In this document: positions 8,484 to 17,068 of the stretch, piece after piece
Layout: the number at the start of each line of letters is the position of its first letter
Numbering within the stretch: the stretch's first letter is position 1
Source of the DNA: Chroogloeocystis siderophila 5.2 s.c.1
GTDB lineage: Bacteria > Cyanobacteriota > Cyanobacteriia > Cyanobacteriales > Chroococcidiopsidaceae
DNA: 64,000 nt
NCBI RefSeq assembly: GCF_001904655.1
Contig: NZ_MRCC01000008.1
Coordinates: forward strand, 1 to 64,000
Reading direction: 5' to 3'
Position numbers and translations under genes: made by a program
Notes under the pieces: model-generated
Databases searched by the model: none
Seen by the model: the letters and a program-made list of their open reading frames with translations, nothing else
Told to the model about the DNA's origin: nothing

Positions 8484-9218
8484 TTATCCTTTACCAAGTG
8501 CCTGACGTTGTGCTTCTAGTAATTCTTGAATACCTTTTTCGGCAAAATCCATGATTTGATTCATCTGATTCCGGCTAAAAGTTCCTAATTCTGCGGTTCC
8601 TTGAACTTCGATAATGCCAAGATGTTCATTCATGACCACATTGAAATCAACTTCGGCGGCGACGTCTTCAACGTAGTTTAAATCTAAGAAAGGTTCGCCT
8701 TGCAATAATCCTACCGAAACCGCTGCGACTTGGTGAACGATTGGCGATCGCGTTAAAACTCCTTGCTGTAATAACTTATCCATCGCGTGCGCTAGCGCAA
8801 CAAATCCGCCACTAATTGCTGTAGTACGAGTCCCAGCATCGGCTTGCAACACATCCGCATCAACTGTAACTGTGCGTTCTCCCAATGCTGCAAAATCGAG
8901 CGCGGCGCGCAAGCTGCGTCCGATGAGTCGTTGAATTTCTTGCGTTCGTCCAGAGAGTCGCATAAATTCACGTTCTTGGCGTTGAGGAGTTGCACCAGGA
9001 AGCATTCGATATTCTGCGGTTAACCAACCTCGACCCGAGTCAGTTAAAAATCTGGGGACTCCTGGCTGAATTGAAACGTTACATAAAACTTGGGTATCGC
9101 CGCATTTAGCCAAAACTGACGCAGCCGCGAAGCGCGTAAAGCCAAGTTCAAAGCTATGAGGACGCATTTGGTGTGATTGTCGATGATCTGGGCGTTGCCA
9201 GGACATTGCTGTTGCCAT
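8484..9218 (-). CDS. rph: Ribonuclease PH
   Basis: RNase PH is a phosphate-dependent 3'-to-5' exoribonuclease that trims tRNA 3' ends. The 244 residues match the family length. Typical motifs are the N-terminal [56 protein letters not shown], and [16 protein letters not shown] with its catalytic-region Asp. An ATG five residues in is an alternative start. The gene is monocistronic, facing away from the next genes. Nothing is unusual. Confidence 0.97.
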   Translation of the reverse strand: MATAMSWQRPDHRQSHQMRPHSFELGFTRFAAASVLAKCGDTQVLCNVSIQPGVPRFLTDSGRGWLTAEYRMLPGATPQRQEREFMRLSGRTQEIQRLIGRSLRAALDFAALGERTVTVDADVLQADAGTRTTAISGGFVALAHAMDKLLQQGVLTRSPIVHQVAAVSVGLLQGEPFLDLNYVEDVAAEVDFNVVMNEHLGIIEVQGTAELGTFSRNQMNQIMDFAEKGIQELLEAQRQALGKG

Positions 9219-9408
9219 ATAAGACCTTGATTAGAATACAGCACATATGGTGTTGGCGGCAGCAGTGCGATCGCAAAACATATTAGGTTAAACTACTACT
9301 CTATGACAGTTGACGTAGAAACATATCTAGTGTTTTATTAAAGGACAAATAGAAGAAGTACACTATATATCTGGCTGTTATTCCTCACACCCCACTCAAA
9401 ATTGCGCT

Positions 9409-9945
9409 ATGGTTGCCCAGCTTGAAAATCCAGCCTTAAATTCGACTTGCGGTTCACTTTATCCGGTGGAAGGGTTGGTGCAAGTGTTTACTTGCTCGCA
9501 CCGCAGTTTCTTTACAAACGTAATGGCGCAAGCTTTGCGAATTGCTGGACAAGGAACCCCAGTTTTAGTAGTGCAGTTCCTCAAAGGCGGGATTAACCAA
9601 GGACACCAGCATCCAACGCGGCTAGGACAGCATCTAGATTGGATTCGCTGCGACTTACCACGCTATATTGATACACCACAATTGGGCGAGACAGAAAATC
9701 AATCGTTATGTCAATTGTGGCAATATACACAGCAAGTAGTACTAGAAGGAAAATATTCGTTAGTTGTCTTAGATGAGCTAAGCTTGGCGATTAATTTTGG
9801 TTTGATTGCGCTAGAAGAAGTTTTAGCTTTGTTAGACCAACGCCCTAGTCATGTAGATATTATTCTCACAGGACCCGAAATGCCGCAACCACTGCTTGAT
9901 GTCGCCGATCAAATTACGCAAGTGCGCAGAAGCGATCGCCCATAA
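9409..9945 (+). CDS. CobO/BtuR-like P-loop protein with degenerate Walker A
   Basis: The 178-residue protein resembles corrinoid (cobalamin) adenosyltransferases of the BtuR/CobO type. It shows LVQVFTCSHRSFFTNVMAQ, then ALRIAGQGTPVLVVQFLKGG, and the Walker-B-like LVVLDELSLAINFGLI, with a C-terminal HVDIILTGPEMP. In genuine BtuR the first motif is a GNGKGKTT P-loop; here both lysines are gone (TCSHRSFFT). ATP binding by the normal loop is therefore doubtful. It sits 50 bases upstream of dcd on the same strand. The fold is fairly sure; the enzymatic role is not. Confidence 0.75.
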   Translation: MVAQLENPALNSTCGSLYPVEGLVQVFTCSHRSFFTNVMAQALRIAGQGTPVLVVQFLKGGINQGHQHPTRLGQHLDWIRCDLPRYIDTPQLGETENQSLCQLWQYTQQVVLEGKYSLVVLDELSLAINFGLIALEEVLALLDQRPSHVDIILTGPEMPQPLLDVADQITQVRRSDRP

Positions 9946-9995
9946 TCAACAAATCAAGATATTCTAGTATTTCGGTTGCGATTACCTAGGAAACC

Positions 9996-10589
9996 GTGAT
10001 TAAAAACGACGTTTGGATTTCACAAATGGCACAGAAGGGGATGATTTCGCCTTTTGAGCCTACTTTAATTCGACAAGTACAGGAAACTACGTTATTTAGA
10101 CCTGTCATTAGCTATGGTCTATCTTCTTACGGTTACGATATTCGGCTTTCACCAGTTGAGTTTCGCATATTCCGGCATGTTCCTGGAACTGTCGTCGATC
10201 CTAAAAATTTTAATCCGCAGAATTTAGAACCAACGCAACTGCATACAGATCGTCATGGCAGTTATTTTATTTTGCCTGCACACTCGTACGGTTTAGGCGT
10301 TGCTTTAGAAAGATTAGCAGTTCCAGAGAATATTACAGTAATTTGCATAGGTAAAAGTACTTATGCACGTTGCGGTATAATTGCAAATTTAACTCCTGCG
10401 GAAGCTGCATGGCGGGGTCATTTGACTTTAGAATTTTCTAATTCTTCGAGTGCGGATTGTCGTATTTATGCGTCGGAAGGTGTCGTACAGTTACTCTTTT
10501 TGGAAGGAGAACCTTGCGCGACGAGTTATGAAACTCGTAAAGGTAAATATCAAGATCAGCCGCAAGTTGTAACGTTGGCTAAAGTATGA
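9996..10589 (+). CDS. dcd: dCTP deaminase
   Basis: Dcd deaminates dCTP to dUTP, supplying dUMP for thymidylate synthesis. The 197 residues hold the dUTPase-like trimer fold: SYGLSSYGYDIRLSP near the N-terminus, GKSTYARCGIIANLTPAEAAWRGHLTLEFSN (the conserved Ser-Arg and Glu motifs), and EGVVQLLFLEGEPC. The start is GTG, with AGGA a few bases upstream; the next ATG would remove the N-terminal helix. The convergent neighbour encodes a thymidylate-synthase-like protein, so the two may act in one dTMP pathway. Confidence 0.95.
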   Translation: MIKNDVWISQMAQKGMISPFEPTLIRQVQETTLFRPVISYGLSSYGYDIRLSPVEFRIFRHVPGTVVDPKNFNPQNLEPTQLHTDRHGSYFILPAHSYGLGVALERLAVPENITVICIGKSTYARCGIIANLTPAEAAWRGHLTLEFSNSSSADCRIYASEGVVQLLFLEGEPCATSYETRKGKYQDQPQVVTLAKV

Positions 10590-10722
10590 TTTTTTACGTT
10601 ATGGGTATAATGTTTTACGAACCACAGAGGAGGACACAACCGTAAGGGGCGGTTTCCCGAAGGAAGCAAAGTATCCGTGCACAGAGAACACCGAGATAAG
10701 AATTAAGGAAAGAGGTAGTAAG

Positions 10723-12246
10723 TTATTTAAGTTTGGTCTTTGATGAACTTAGTATAAAAGATTTATCTTGTTGATAATCTTGTTGTAGAGATAGAGCTAT
10801 TTCGGCTTTTTGTAATTCGGTTCCTAAATACATCGCGTGTTCGACTTGTAAAGCTGGACAAGCTGCTGCAATTTGCTTGTAAAGTTGGGTTGCTGATTTA
10901 CCAACGTAGCAATTAACAACTTCTCCGCTTCCTGGTGTCATGTGTTCGACAATGATTTGGTTATTCTGAATATTAATGACGAAACTACCTGAAGGATCTT
11001 TGTAGTCTCTTTTTTGACAAATTTTAGGATATTGCGTTTGAATAACTTGCTCGGCATTTTCCCAACAATCGGAATATATATGTGCACTTTGACTAATTGT
11101 AATTAAAGGTCCCATTTGTAAGTTGTAGTCTGAATGATTCGCGATTTCATTACGAATGTGCTGTTGCAAAGCCCTTAAGCCCATTGCATTCGCAGCCCAT
11201 GCCGAAAACATATCATTACTGCGAAATGTTGCGGTTAAAGCAAGTTCATTTTCTATAACTCTTACCCAAATGTGATTTAGACAAGGGGGGCTGCTATTAT
11301 CTTCATGATCTTCTACATCCCATAAAGACATGACGGCTCTAGCTGAGTCAATATCTTTAATAAGTTTTTGAATAACTTGTTCTATTTGATCGCGTCCAAA
11401 GTGCGATCGCAGTCTTTGCCCATAAGTATATTTCACACCTTCTTGATGCGGTGCGTCATCTAAAATTTGAGAAACATATTCTTGAATAAAATTTTTACTA
11501 CATGGTAAAAAATTCGGTTCAGGAAAATAGAAATCTTCAGGTTCATCCGTAACGATCGCCATCAAATCAATTAACTCTTGCCACTGTCCATCGTAACCAG
11601 TGGGTCGAATTGTCCCAGTCGTTTTGATGCGATGAATGATTTTTACCCAAGTCTCAGCAATTGTTTTTCCTTCAATGCGATGACCATAACGCACTCCTGG
11701 TAAAACAGTCGGTTCAACTTGAGTAATCGGAAACTCTAAAGGTATTCCCCAAGGTTCTATATCTTTTGCAGCATAAGTCTGTACGTAAGACACAGCTTCG
11801 TTAATTGAACTCGCTTCTTGATAGGCGATCGCTTTCCTTAATTTCTCCAGTGCTTCCGCTGCAATTTCGATATCAATATAACCAGTAATTTTTGAACGAA
11901 TGACCCAAGTTTCGCGCCCAGTGTCGCTGTAACCTTTCTCGAATCCATCACGAAAAAAGTCTAATAGACAAGTTCCTGCGCCAGAGTTTTTATCTTCTTT
12001 GGTAGCATTCAGTACGACTAAAAAGCGGACGTGAGGATTAGCGAGTAAATTACGAATTAGGAAACTAATACCCCGCGTGGGAGAATACAACTGTCCGATC
12101 GCAGCATATTCGTGCGGATGGAGTTTTTTGGCGATCGCTTGTTTTAATGTCCATCCTGTGACAACTGCGGTTTGCCCAGTACCATAAAGCAACTGGTTAG
12201 GCTTATACAATGGTTTGTAAGTAAAATGCTGTGTAGTTCCTACCAT
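10723..12246 (-). CDS. Thymidylate-synthase-like protein fused to MtrA-like and DUF4346-like domains
   Basis: This 507-residue protein shows three parts. The N-terminal 130 residues (YAAIGQLYSPTRGISFLIRN, ANPHVRFLVVLNATKEDKNS) resemble the tetrahydromethanopterin S-methyltransferase subunit A fold. The middle is ThyA-like: the nucleophile Cys in SSPPCLNHIWVRV and the dUMP-binding stretch RSNDMFSAWAANAMGLRALQ. The last 90 residues (FVINIQNNQIIVEHM, VEHAMYLGTELQKAEIAL) look like DUF4346. It probably makes dTMP from dUMP with a folate; the flanking domains may handle the methyl carrier. The convergent dcd gene supports a pyrimidine role. ThyA-like catalysis is inferred from the motifs. Confidence 0.8.
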   Translation of the reverse strand: MVGTTQHFTYKPLYKPNQLLYGTGQTAVVTGWTLKQAIAKKLHPHEYAAIGQLYSPTRGISFLIRNLLANPHVRFLVVLNATKEDKNSGAGTCLLDFFRDGFEKGYSDTGRETWVIRSKITGYIDIEIAAEALEKLRKAIAYQEASSINEAVSYVQTYAAKDIEPWGIPLEFPITQVEPTVLPGVRYGHRIEGKTIAETWVKIIHRIKTTGTIRPTGYDGQWQELIDLMAIVTDEPEDFYFPEPNFLPCSKNFIQEYVSQILDDAPHQEGVKYTYGQRLRSHFGRDQIEQVIQKLIKDIDSARAVMSLWDVEDHEDNSSPPCLNHIWVRVIENELALTATFRSNDMFSAWAANAMGLRALQQHIRNEIANHSDYNLQMGPLITISQSAHIYSDCWENAEQVIQTQYPKICQKRDYKDPSGSFVINIQNNQIIVEHMTPGSGEVVNCYVGKSATQLYKQIAAACPALQVEHAMYLGTELQKAEIALSLQQDYQQDKSFILSSSKTKLK

Positions 12247-12307
12247 GAGTTTTGGGCGAGGGGTATCAAATTTTTTAGCCTATCATATTCGAGCGAGAAG
12301 CTAGTTG

Positions 12308-13771
12308 ATGAGCGATCTTGTCTTTACACCTGCATACCAGCTGGCGCAAATGATCCGCCAGCGAGAAGTTTCAGCAGTTGAAGTGTTGGATGCATACATA
12401 AACCAAATTGTCAAGCATAACGGTCAACTTAACGCGATTTGTACTCTAGATGAAAGCGCCCGCGATCGCGCCAAACTTGCGGATCAAGCCCTCGCACGCG
12501 GCGAAAACTGGGGTGTTTTGCATGGCGTACCCATCACAATTAAAGACTGCTTAGAAACCGCTGGACTCCTCACCACGGCTGGCTATAAACCATTAAAAGA
12601 CTACGTTCCGCAAGACAATGCAACCGCTGTCGGGCGACTACGCGCGGCTGGGGCTATCATTATCGGTAAAACGAACCCTGCAAAACTCGCAGGAGATTTT
12701 CAAACTACAAACGATTTGTTTCCCCGTGCGAATAATCCTTGGAATTTGAACTACACGCCAGGTGGAAGTTCTGGCGGAACTGCGGCGGCGATCGCAGCAG
12801 GATTTTCACCGTTAGATCTTGGAAGTGATATTGGCGGTTCAATTCGTCAACCATCGCATTTTTGCGGTGTATTTGGACTCAAACCAACGGATCGCCGAGT
12901 ATCTACCGCAGGTCATATTCCCGAAGTTCCAGGAATACCGCGATGCATTCGCCAGATGCTAGTAGTAGGCCCAATTGCGCGTTCGATTGAAGATCTGCGC
13001 TTATGTTTTTCATTAATTGCTGGGGCTGATCCGCGCCAACCAGAAATCCCACCGATTCCACTCGATACACCAAATTTTCAAATCCGTCTTGCTTGGATCG
13101 ATGAACTTGATTTGTATCCAGTTGCGCAAACAATTAAAACTGCACTCCAGTCAGTTGCCCAAAAATTAACGGATACTAAGATCGTTGTCGAAAATTGGGT
13201 TCCCAAGTTTAATTTTGCTTTGGCTTGGCAAGTATACTTTGCACTTTCTGCTTACATTTCACCACACCAACAACCGTTTAATCTTGATTTTGTACGCAAC
13301 TCGTCTTCTTTGATGTTACGCGAAGCAACACAAGGTAATCGCACATTACGTCAGCGCAGCAACGTTGCTAGAATTGGCTTTTCAGCGTTTTTTAATGCCA
13401 ATCTCAAAAATTATTTTGCAGCTTTAACTGAACGCGATCGCTTAATTGCGCAAATGGATCGCGAACTTGAACCTTATGATGCACTATTGTGTCCTGTCGC
13501 GATGACACCTGCATTCACGCACCGCGCTACAGGGACAGCGATTGAAATCGATGGTAAAAACGTCCCTTATCTTATGGCATCAGGAGCGTATACAATTCCT
13601 TTTAGTTTCACAGGTCATCCGGTTGTTGTTATCCCGATTGGACAAACTGAAGATGGATTACCGATGGGAATGCAAATTGTAGGACAGCGGTGGTGCGAGA
13701 TGAAACTACTCGCGATCGCACAACAGTTACACCAAGTTATCAATGCTTTTCAACATCCTCTCAGTTATTGA
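12308..13771 (+). CDS. Amidase signature family hydrolase
   Basis: Amidase-signature enzymes hydrolyse amide bonds with a Ser-cisSer-Lys triad. The Lys lies in PITIKDCLETAG, the glycine-rich signature is GGSSGGTAAAIAAG, and the nucleophile Ser is in GSDIGGSIRQP. The 487-residue length fits. The start is ATG 12308 (MSDLVFTP), divergent from the ThyA-like gene with 61 bases between them. The lack of nearby gat partner genes and the family pattern (VPYLMASGAYTIPFSFTGHP) argue for a general amidase rather than GatA. The substrate is unknown. Confidence 0.88.
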   Translation: MSDLVFTPAYQLAQMIRQREVSAVEVLDAYINQIVKHNGQLNAICTLDESARDRAKLADQALARGENWGVLHGVPITIKDCLETAGLLTTAGYKPLKDYVPQDNATAVGRLRAAGAIIIGKTNPAKLAGDFQTTNDLFPRANNPWNLNYTPGGSSGGTAAAIAAGFSPLDLGSDIGGSIRQPSHFCGVFGLKPTDRRVSTAGHIPEVPGIPRCIRQMLVVGPIARSIEDLRLCFSLIAGADPRQPEIPPIPLDTPNFQIRLAWIDELDLYPVAQTIKTALQSVAQKLTDTKIVVENWVPKFNFALAWQVYFALSAYISPHQQPFNLDFVRNSSSLMLREATQGNRTLRQRSNVARIGFSAFFNANLKNYFAALTERDRLIAQMDRELEPYDALLCPVAMTPAFTHRATGTAIEIDGKNVPYLMASGAYTIPFSFTGHPVVVIPIGQTEDGLPMGMQIVGQRWCEMKLLAIAQQLHQVINAFQHPLSY

Positions 13772-13864
13772 CGCGATTCGCGCTTGAAGTAGTTACCTTA
13801 CTATATGAATAAAACTCCCGATCAATAAATTGTTTGAATTCCAATAGCAGGAGCAACTCTAATT

Positions 13865-14443
13865 ATGGTAAAAACTGCTTCAACAATGTTGCCGTTAGGG
13901 ACTAAAGCACCACACTTCGAGTTACCAGATGTCGTAACTGGAAAAACAATTTTGCTCTCAAGTTTTGCTGGAAAGCCGCTGCTGGTAATGTTTATCTGTC
14001 AGCACTGCCCATTTGTCAAGCACGTCAAATCAGAACTCGCCAACTTAGGCAAAGACTACGCCAATAGCGATCTAAAAATCGTTGCGATTAGCTCTAACGA
14101 TATCAACAAATATCCAGATGATGCACCAGAACAATTAAAAGTCATGGCTGAAGAAGCTGGATTTTTGTTTCCAATCTGCTTCGATGAAAACCAAGAAGTT
14201 GCTAAAGCTTATACTGCGGCTTGTACGCCAGATTTCTTTTTGTTCGATGCGGATCAAAAGTTAGTTTATCGGGGTCAGTTAGATGATAGTCGACCAAGTA
14301 ACGGTATCCCCGTAACCGGTAAAGATTTACGTGCAGCAATTAATGCGCTACTAACAGGGAAAACAGTTGATTCTAACCAAAAACCTAGTATCGGCTGCAA
14401 TATTAAATGGAAACCTGGCAACGAACCAAGTTACTACGGTTAG
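13865..14443 (+). CDS. Thioredoxin-fold peroxiredoxin-like protein (AhpC/TSA type)
   Basis: The 192-residue protein has an AhpC/TSA-type thioredoxin fold: KAPHFELPDVVTGK at the N-terminus, the motif CQHCPFVKHVKSEL near residues 43-56, and YTAACTPDFFLFD later. The CxxC-P-x-V-K motif is typical of a peroxiredoxin-like family common in cyanobacteria. It probably works as a redox enzyme in the cytoplasm; the exact substrate is unknown. A strong ribosome site (AGGAG) precedes the ATG. The gene is monocistronic. Confidence 0.85.
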   Translation: MVKTASTMLPLGTKAPHFELPDVVTGKTILLSSFAGKPLLVMFICQHCPFVKHVKSELANLGKDYANSDLKIVAISSNDINKYPDDAPEQLKVMAEEAGFLFPICFDENQEVAKAYTAACTPDFFLFDADQKLVYRGQLDDSRPSNGIPVTGKDLRAAINALLTGKTVDSNQKPSIGCNIKWKPGNEPSYYG

Positions 14444-14452
14444 AACATAGCA

Positions 14453-14483
14453 AAAAACAAGTCCTTGAACACATCAAGGACTT
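14453..14483 (-). terminator. Terminator hairpin of the DUF2382 gene
   Basis: A perfect 10-bp stem (14459-14468 with 14474-14483, AAGTCCTTGA / TCAAGGACTT) is followed on the minus strand by a T-run (A-run at 14453-14457 on the plus strand). It lies between convergent genes. It acts best for the minus strand and may also stop plus-strand transcripts. Confidence 0.8.
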
Positions 14484-14540
14484 AATGCTTCTATCAGTTT
14501 AAGGTTAAGGAATCAGATGATTAGGCACTTTCAACGTCAC

Positions 14541-15428
14541 CTAACTTTTTTGGTCAACATTTAAGTTGCCTGATTTACCTAAATCCAACTCCTCCTTACG
14601 GATTGTTTCTTGTGCGTTAACAGTCTCTTGATCCACAACTTTTTTCACCTTGACTTCTTCACGCACAAAAGCTTCTTTTTGAACGTCTGCTGCTTCTTCA
14701 TGCAATTCTACACGGGCAACTTCACCCTCGCGGAAAGCATCACTTCCAGGAGTCGCGACAGCTTGAGTATTGGTAGGGGTTGTGCGTTCCACTACGACTT
14801 TTTCTTTTTCTACAGGTATCGAGACTTGCGCGGTTTCGGTTTCTACCTTTTTACCAATCGATACCTCGCCTGCTTTCCTCCGGGTCTTATTAGCGACTAA
14901 CCGCTCTTCATAAAGCTTAAGCGATTGCTGGTCTTGCCGATTCATGTTGTATAAATCAGCGTCATGTTGGTAGTCGTAGGTATCGCGATTGTATTCTGTA
15001 TTCGCGCGGGGCGCGACAGCACCTGCTGTAGTCGCTGTAGGTGCATCTAAGGATGCTGTTGATTCTAGCGTTTGTGGACGATATACTCCACGTACGCGCT
15101 CTTCATAATCGTAGTCTACGCGCAAATCGTCGCTAAATTCGGGTAAAGCTTCGACTTGCTCTTTTGTTAAGCCTGATGCGATAACTCTTCTTGCACTTTG
15201 GTCAATCCGCGCACGACCGACGGGTAATAAAACTTCTTTACCGAAAATCCAGAAACCTGTATCAACCACAAAGTAGCGAAAGTGTCCGGCTTCGTCTACC
15301 AAGATATTTTTGATAGTACCAACATTCTCGTTGTTTACGTCTGTGTAAACATCAAATCCTTTAATATCGCTACCGTCAAAACTATCGCGATAGTCAGGAT
15401 CGAAATCTTCCAGTTTGTAAAGAACCAT
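14541..15428 (-). CDS. PRC-barrel and DUF2382 domain stress-type protein
   Basis: Residues of about 5-85 form a PRC-barrel-like domain (GSDIKGFDVYTDVNNENVGTIKNILVD, HFRYFVVDTGFWIFGKEVLLP). The C-terminal half holds a charged DUF2382 region (LKLYEERLVANKTRRKAGEV, VSIPVEKEKVVVERT, VELHEEAADVQKEAFVREEVKV). Proteins of this build are usually linked to stress or membrane-associated roles; the precise function is unknown. I chose ATG 15428 because a perfect AGGAGG lies 6-12 bases upstream, whereas the in-frame ATG 24 bases earlier lies before that site. The length is 295 residues. Confidence 0.88.
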   Translation of the reverse strand: MVLYKLEDFDPDYRDSFDGSDIKGFDVYTDVNNENVGTIKNILVDEAGHFRYFVVDTGFWIFGKEVLLPVGRARIDQSARRVIASGLTKEQVEALPEFSDDLRVDYDYEERVRGVYRPQTLESTASLDAPTATTAGAVAPRANTEYNRDTYDYQHDADLYNMNRQDQQSLKLYEERLVANKTRRKAGEVSIGKKVETETAQVSIPVEKEKVVVERTTPTNTQAVATPGSDAFREGEVARVELHEEAADVQKEAFVREEVKVKKVVDQETVNAQETIRKEELDLGKSGNLNVDQKS

Positions 15429-16010
15429 GTTGTACCCTCCTGTTGATTTCATCTATTAACTAGCCTAGAAAGTTATTGTGTTAATCCATCTTTCTGAGGT
15501 AGGAGTTCAATTTTAAAAAATTCCTATCTCAGGGTTGTGTATATCGATGAACTACACGGACAATACACGGTGACTATCAAGCAGGAGTTAGCAAAAATAA
15601 TGCTATTTTTAGTAAAAGTAGCCAAGCGATCAAGCTTTACTCTTTCTTTGGGTATATTACGAAAATCCATTTAAAGATAGAACTTCGTTGAGAGCTTATG
15701 CTAATAATCGTTGCTGTAAAAGTTCTAACTGAGAATACCAATACAATTTAGTACAGCAATCAAAGAATGTCTCTTACCAACTGTAAAGAAAGGCTATCAA
15801 AGCAACGGCTGCTCACACACAGCATTAAAGAAAACTTTTGAAGGCTTAGCTTCAAGATATCAAGGAAAAGTCATAAATACTCTGAAAAACTTGCAATTTA
15901 TTTAAACACGTTATCAAGAAACCCTTTCTATCGAGAGAGGGAGAAGATTAAAAAGGTAATAAAGGTATTTTTAGATTAAGAACAAAGCTTTTGAGAAGGA
16001 ATGTGTAAGG
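15429..16010. other. Divergent intergenic region
   Basis: This is 582 bases of AT-rich DNA between the divergent DUF2382 and SLH genes. A short inverted repeat occurs near 15500-15530 (TAGGAGTT ... AATTCCTA). I see no gene, RNA or recognised operator. Confidence 0.5.
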
Positions 16011-16931
16011 ATGTCTAGCTTTTCCACAAAAGATATAGCACTATTAAGTTTAGGATTAACTGTAGTTGCTCCGTTAGTTAGTGTTGCACCAGCGATCGCA
16101 CAAACAACTTTTCCTGATGTACCTCAAAATTATTGGGCACGACCGTTCATCGAATCACTTACAGCACGAAACATCATTGCTGGCTATCCTGATGGTACGT
16201 TTAGACCCGAACAAGTAGTGAAACGGGATGAATTTTCAGCGCTTGTGCGTAGGGCTTTTGATGCTGAACAAGTCCGAGATATTCCTGATGCGAGTACGTT
16301 TAATGACGTCCCTGAAGGATACTGGGCAAATCCGGCAATTCAAGAAGCCTACGAGCAAGGCTTTATGGAATCTGAAAATAACAATTTCCGCCCCAGAGAA
16401 GAGATTGAACGAGCAGAGGCGCTTGTAATTTTAATGCGAGGATTGAATTTAGCACCCGCACAAACAGCTACCGCCGCACCGCAAACAACTGCAGGACAAA
16501 CAACACGAGCTACTCGCCGCGCGCAAAGAGGTACAATTCCGTTTGCGATCGCATCCTTAATGCAACCTGTATTTAGCGCAATAAGTCAAGTCGCACCCGC
16601 ACAAGCATCGCCACCTGAAACAACAACCCCGCCTGACACGCAAGCCGCAGTTAGCCGCCCACCCTCGGAAATTGTCAGTACCTACTACGTTGATGCGGCA
16701 CAAATTCCCCCAAACGCAGTTGAAGAGGTTGCTAGAGCTACGGAAGCCAATATTGTTGTGAATTATCCTAACGTACGCGTTTTGAATCCTACTGAACCTC
16801 TAAGCCGCGCCAGCGCAGCTGCGTGGATTCATCAAGCATTAGTTCGTCTAGGTAGAATTGAGCCTCTCACTCCAAATGTAGAAGCGACAAAATATATCGT
16901 TGGTCGTTCTACGTTTGAAAATCAGCAATAG
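16011..16931 (+). CDS. S-layer homology (SLH) domain protein with signal peptide
   Basis: The N-terminus has a signal peptide (LLSLGLTVVAPLVSVAPAIAQ) with a probable cut after AIAQ. Two SLH repeats follow: FPDVPQNYWARPFIESLTARNIIAGYPDGTFRP, split here as DVPQNYWARPFIE and AGYPDGTFRPEQ, and FNDVPEGYWANPAIQ. Then come a Thr/Ala/Pro-rich linker (about residues 145-215) and a third, weaker SLH-like part (SRASAAAWIHQALVRLG). SLH domains bind cell-wall polysaccharide, so the protein is probably anchored in the periplasm or at the outer surface. The 306-residue length lacks a porin barrel. GAAGGA precedes the ATG. Confidence 0.88.
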   Translation: MSSFSTKDIALLSLGLTVVAPLVSVAPAIAQTTFPDVPQNYWARPFIESLTARNIIAGYPDGTFRPEQVVKRDEFSALVRRAFDAEQVRDIPDASTFNDVPEGYWANPAIQEAYEQGFMESENNNFRPREEIERAEALVILMRGLNLAPAQTATAAPQTTAGQTTRATRRAQRGTIPFAIASLMQPVFSAISQVAPAQASPPETTTPPDTQAAVSRPPSEIVSTYYVDAAQIPPNAVEEVARATEANIVVNYPNVRVLNPTEPLSRASAAAWIHQALVRLGRIEPLTPNVEATKYIVGRSTFENQQ

Positions 16932-16937
16932 GTCATT

Positions 16938-16960
16938 GGTAATTGGTAATTGGTAATTGG
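16938..16960. repeat. Tandem heptamer repeat GGTAATT
   Basis: Three tandem GGTAATT units plus GG follow the SLH stop. The complementary form (TTACCAA) recurs within the same gap near 16978-17001 and 17051-17066. The repeat family is dispersed in this window. Confidence 0.85.
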
Positions 16961-17068
16961 ACGTTCATAAGTTTATTACCTATTACCAACCCATTACCAA
17001 TTGAATTTGTGGTTGCTTGAGGTAAAAGGAAATTTAAATCAGTTTATCATCTATTACCAATTACCACC

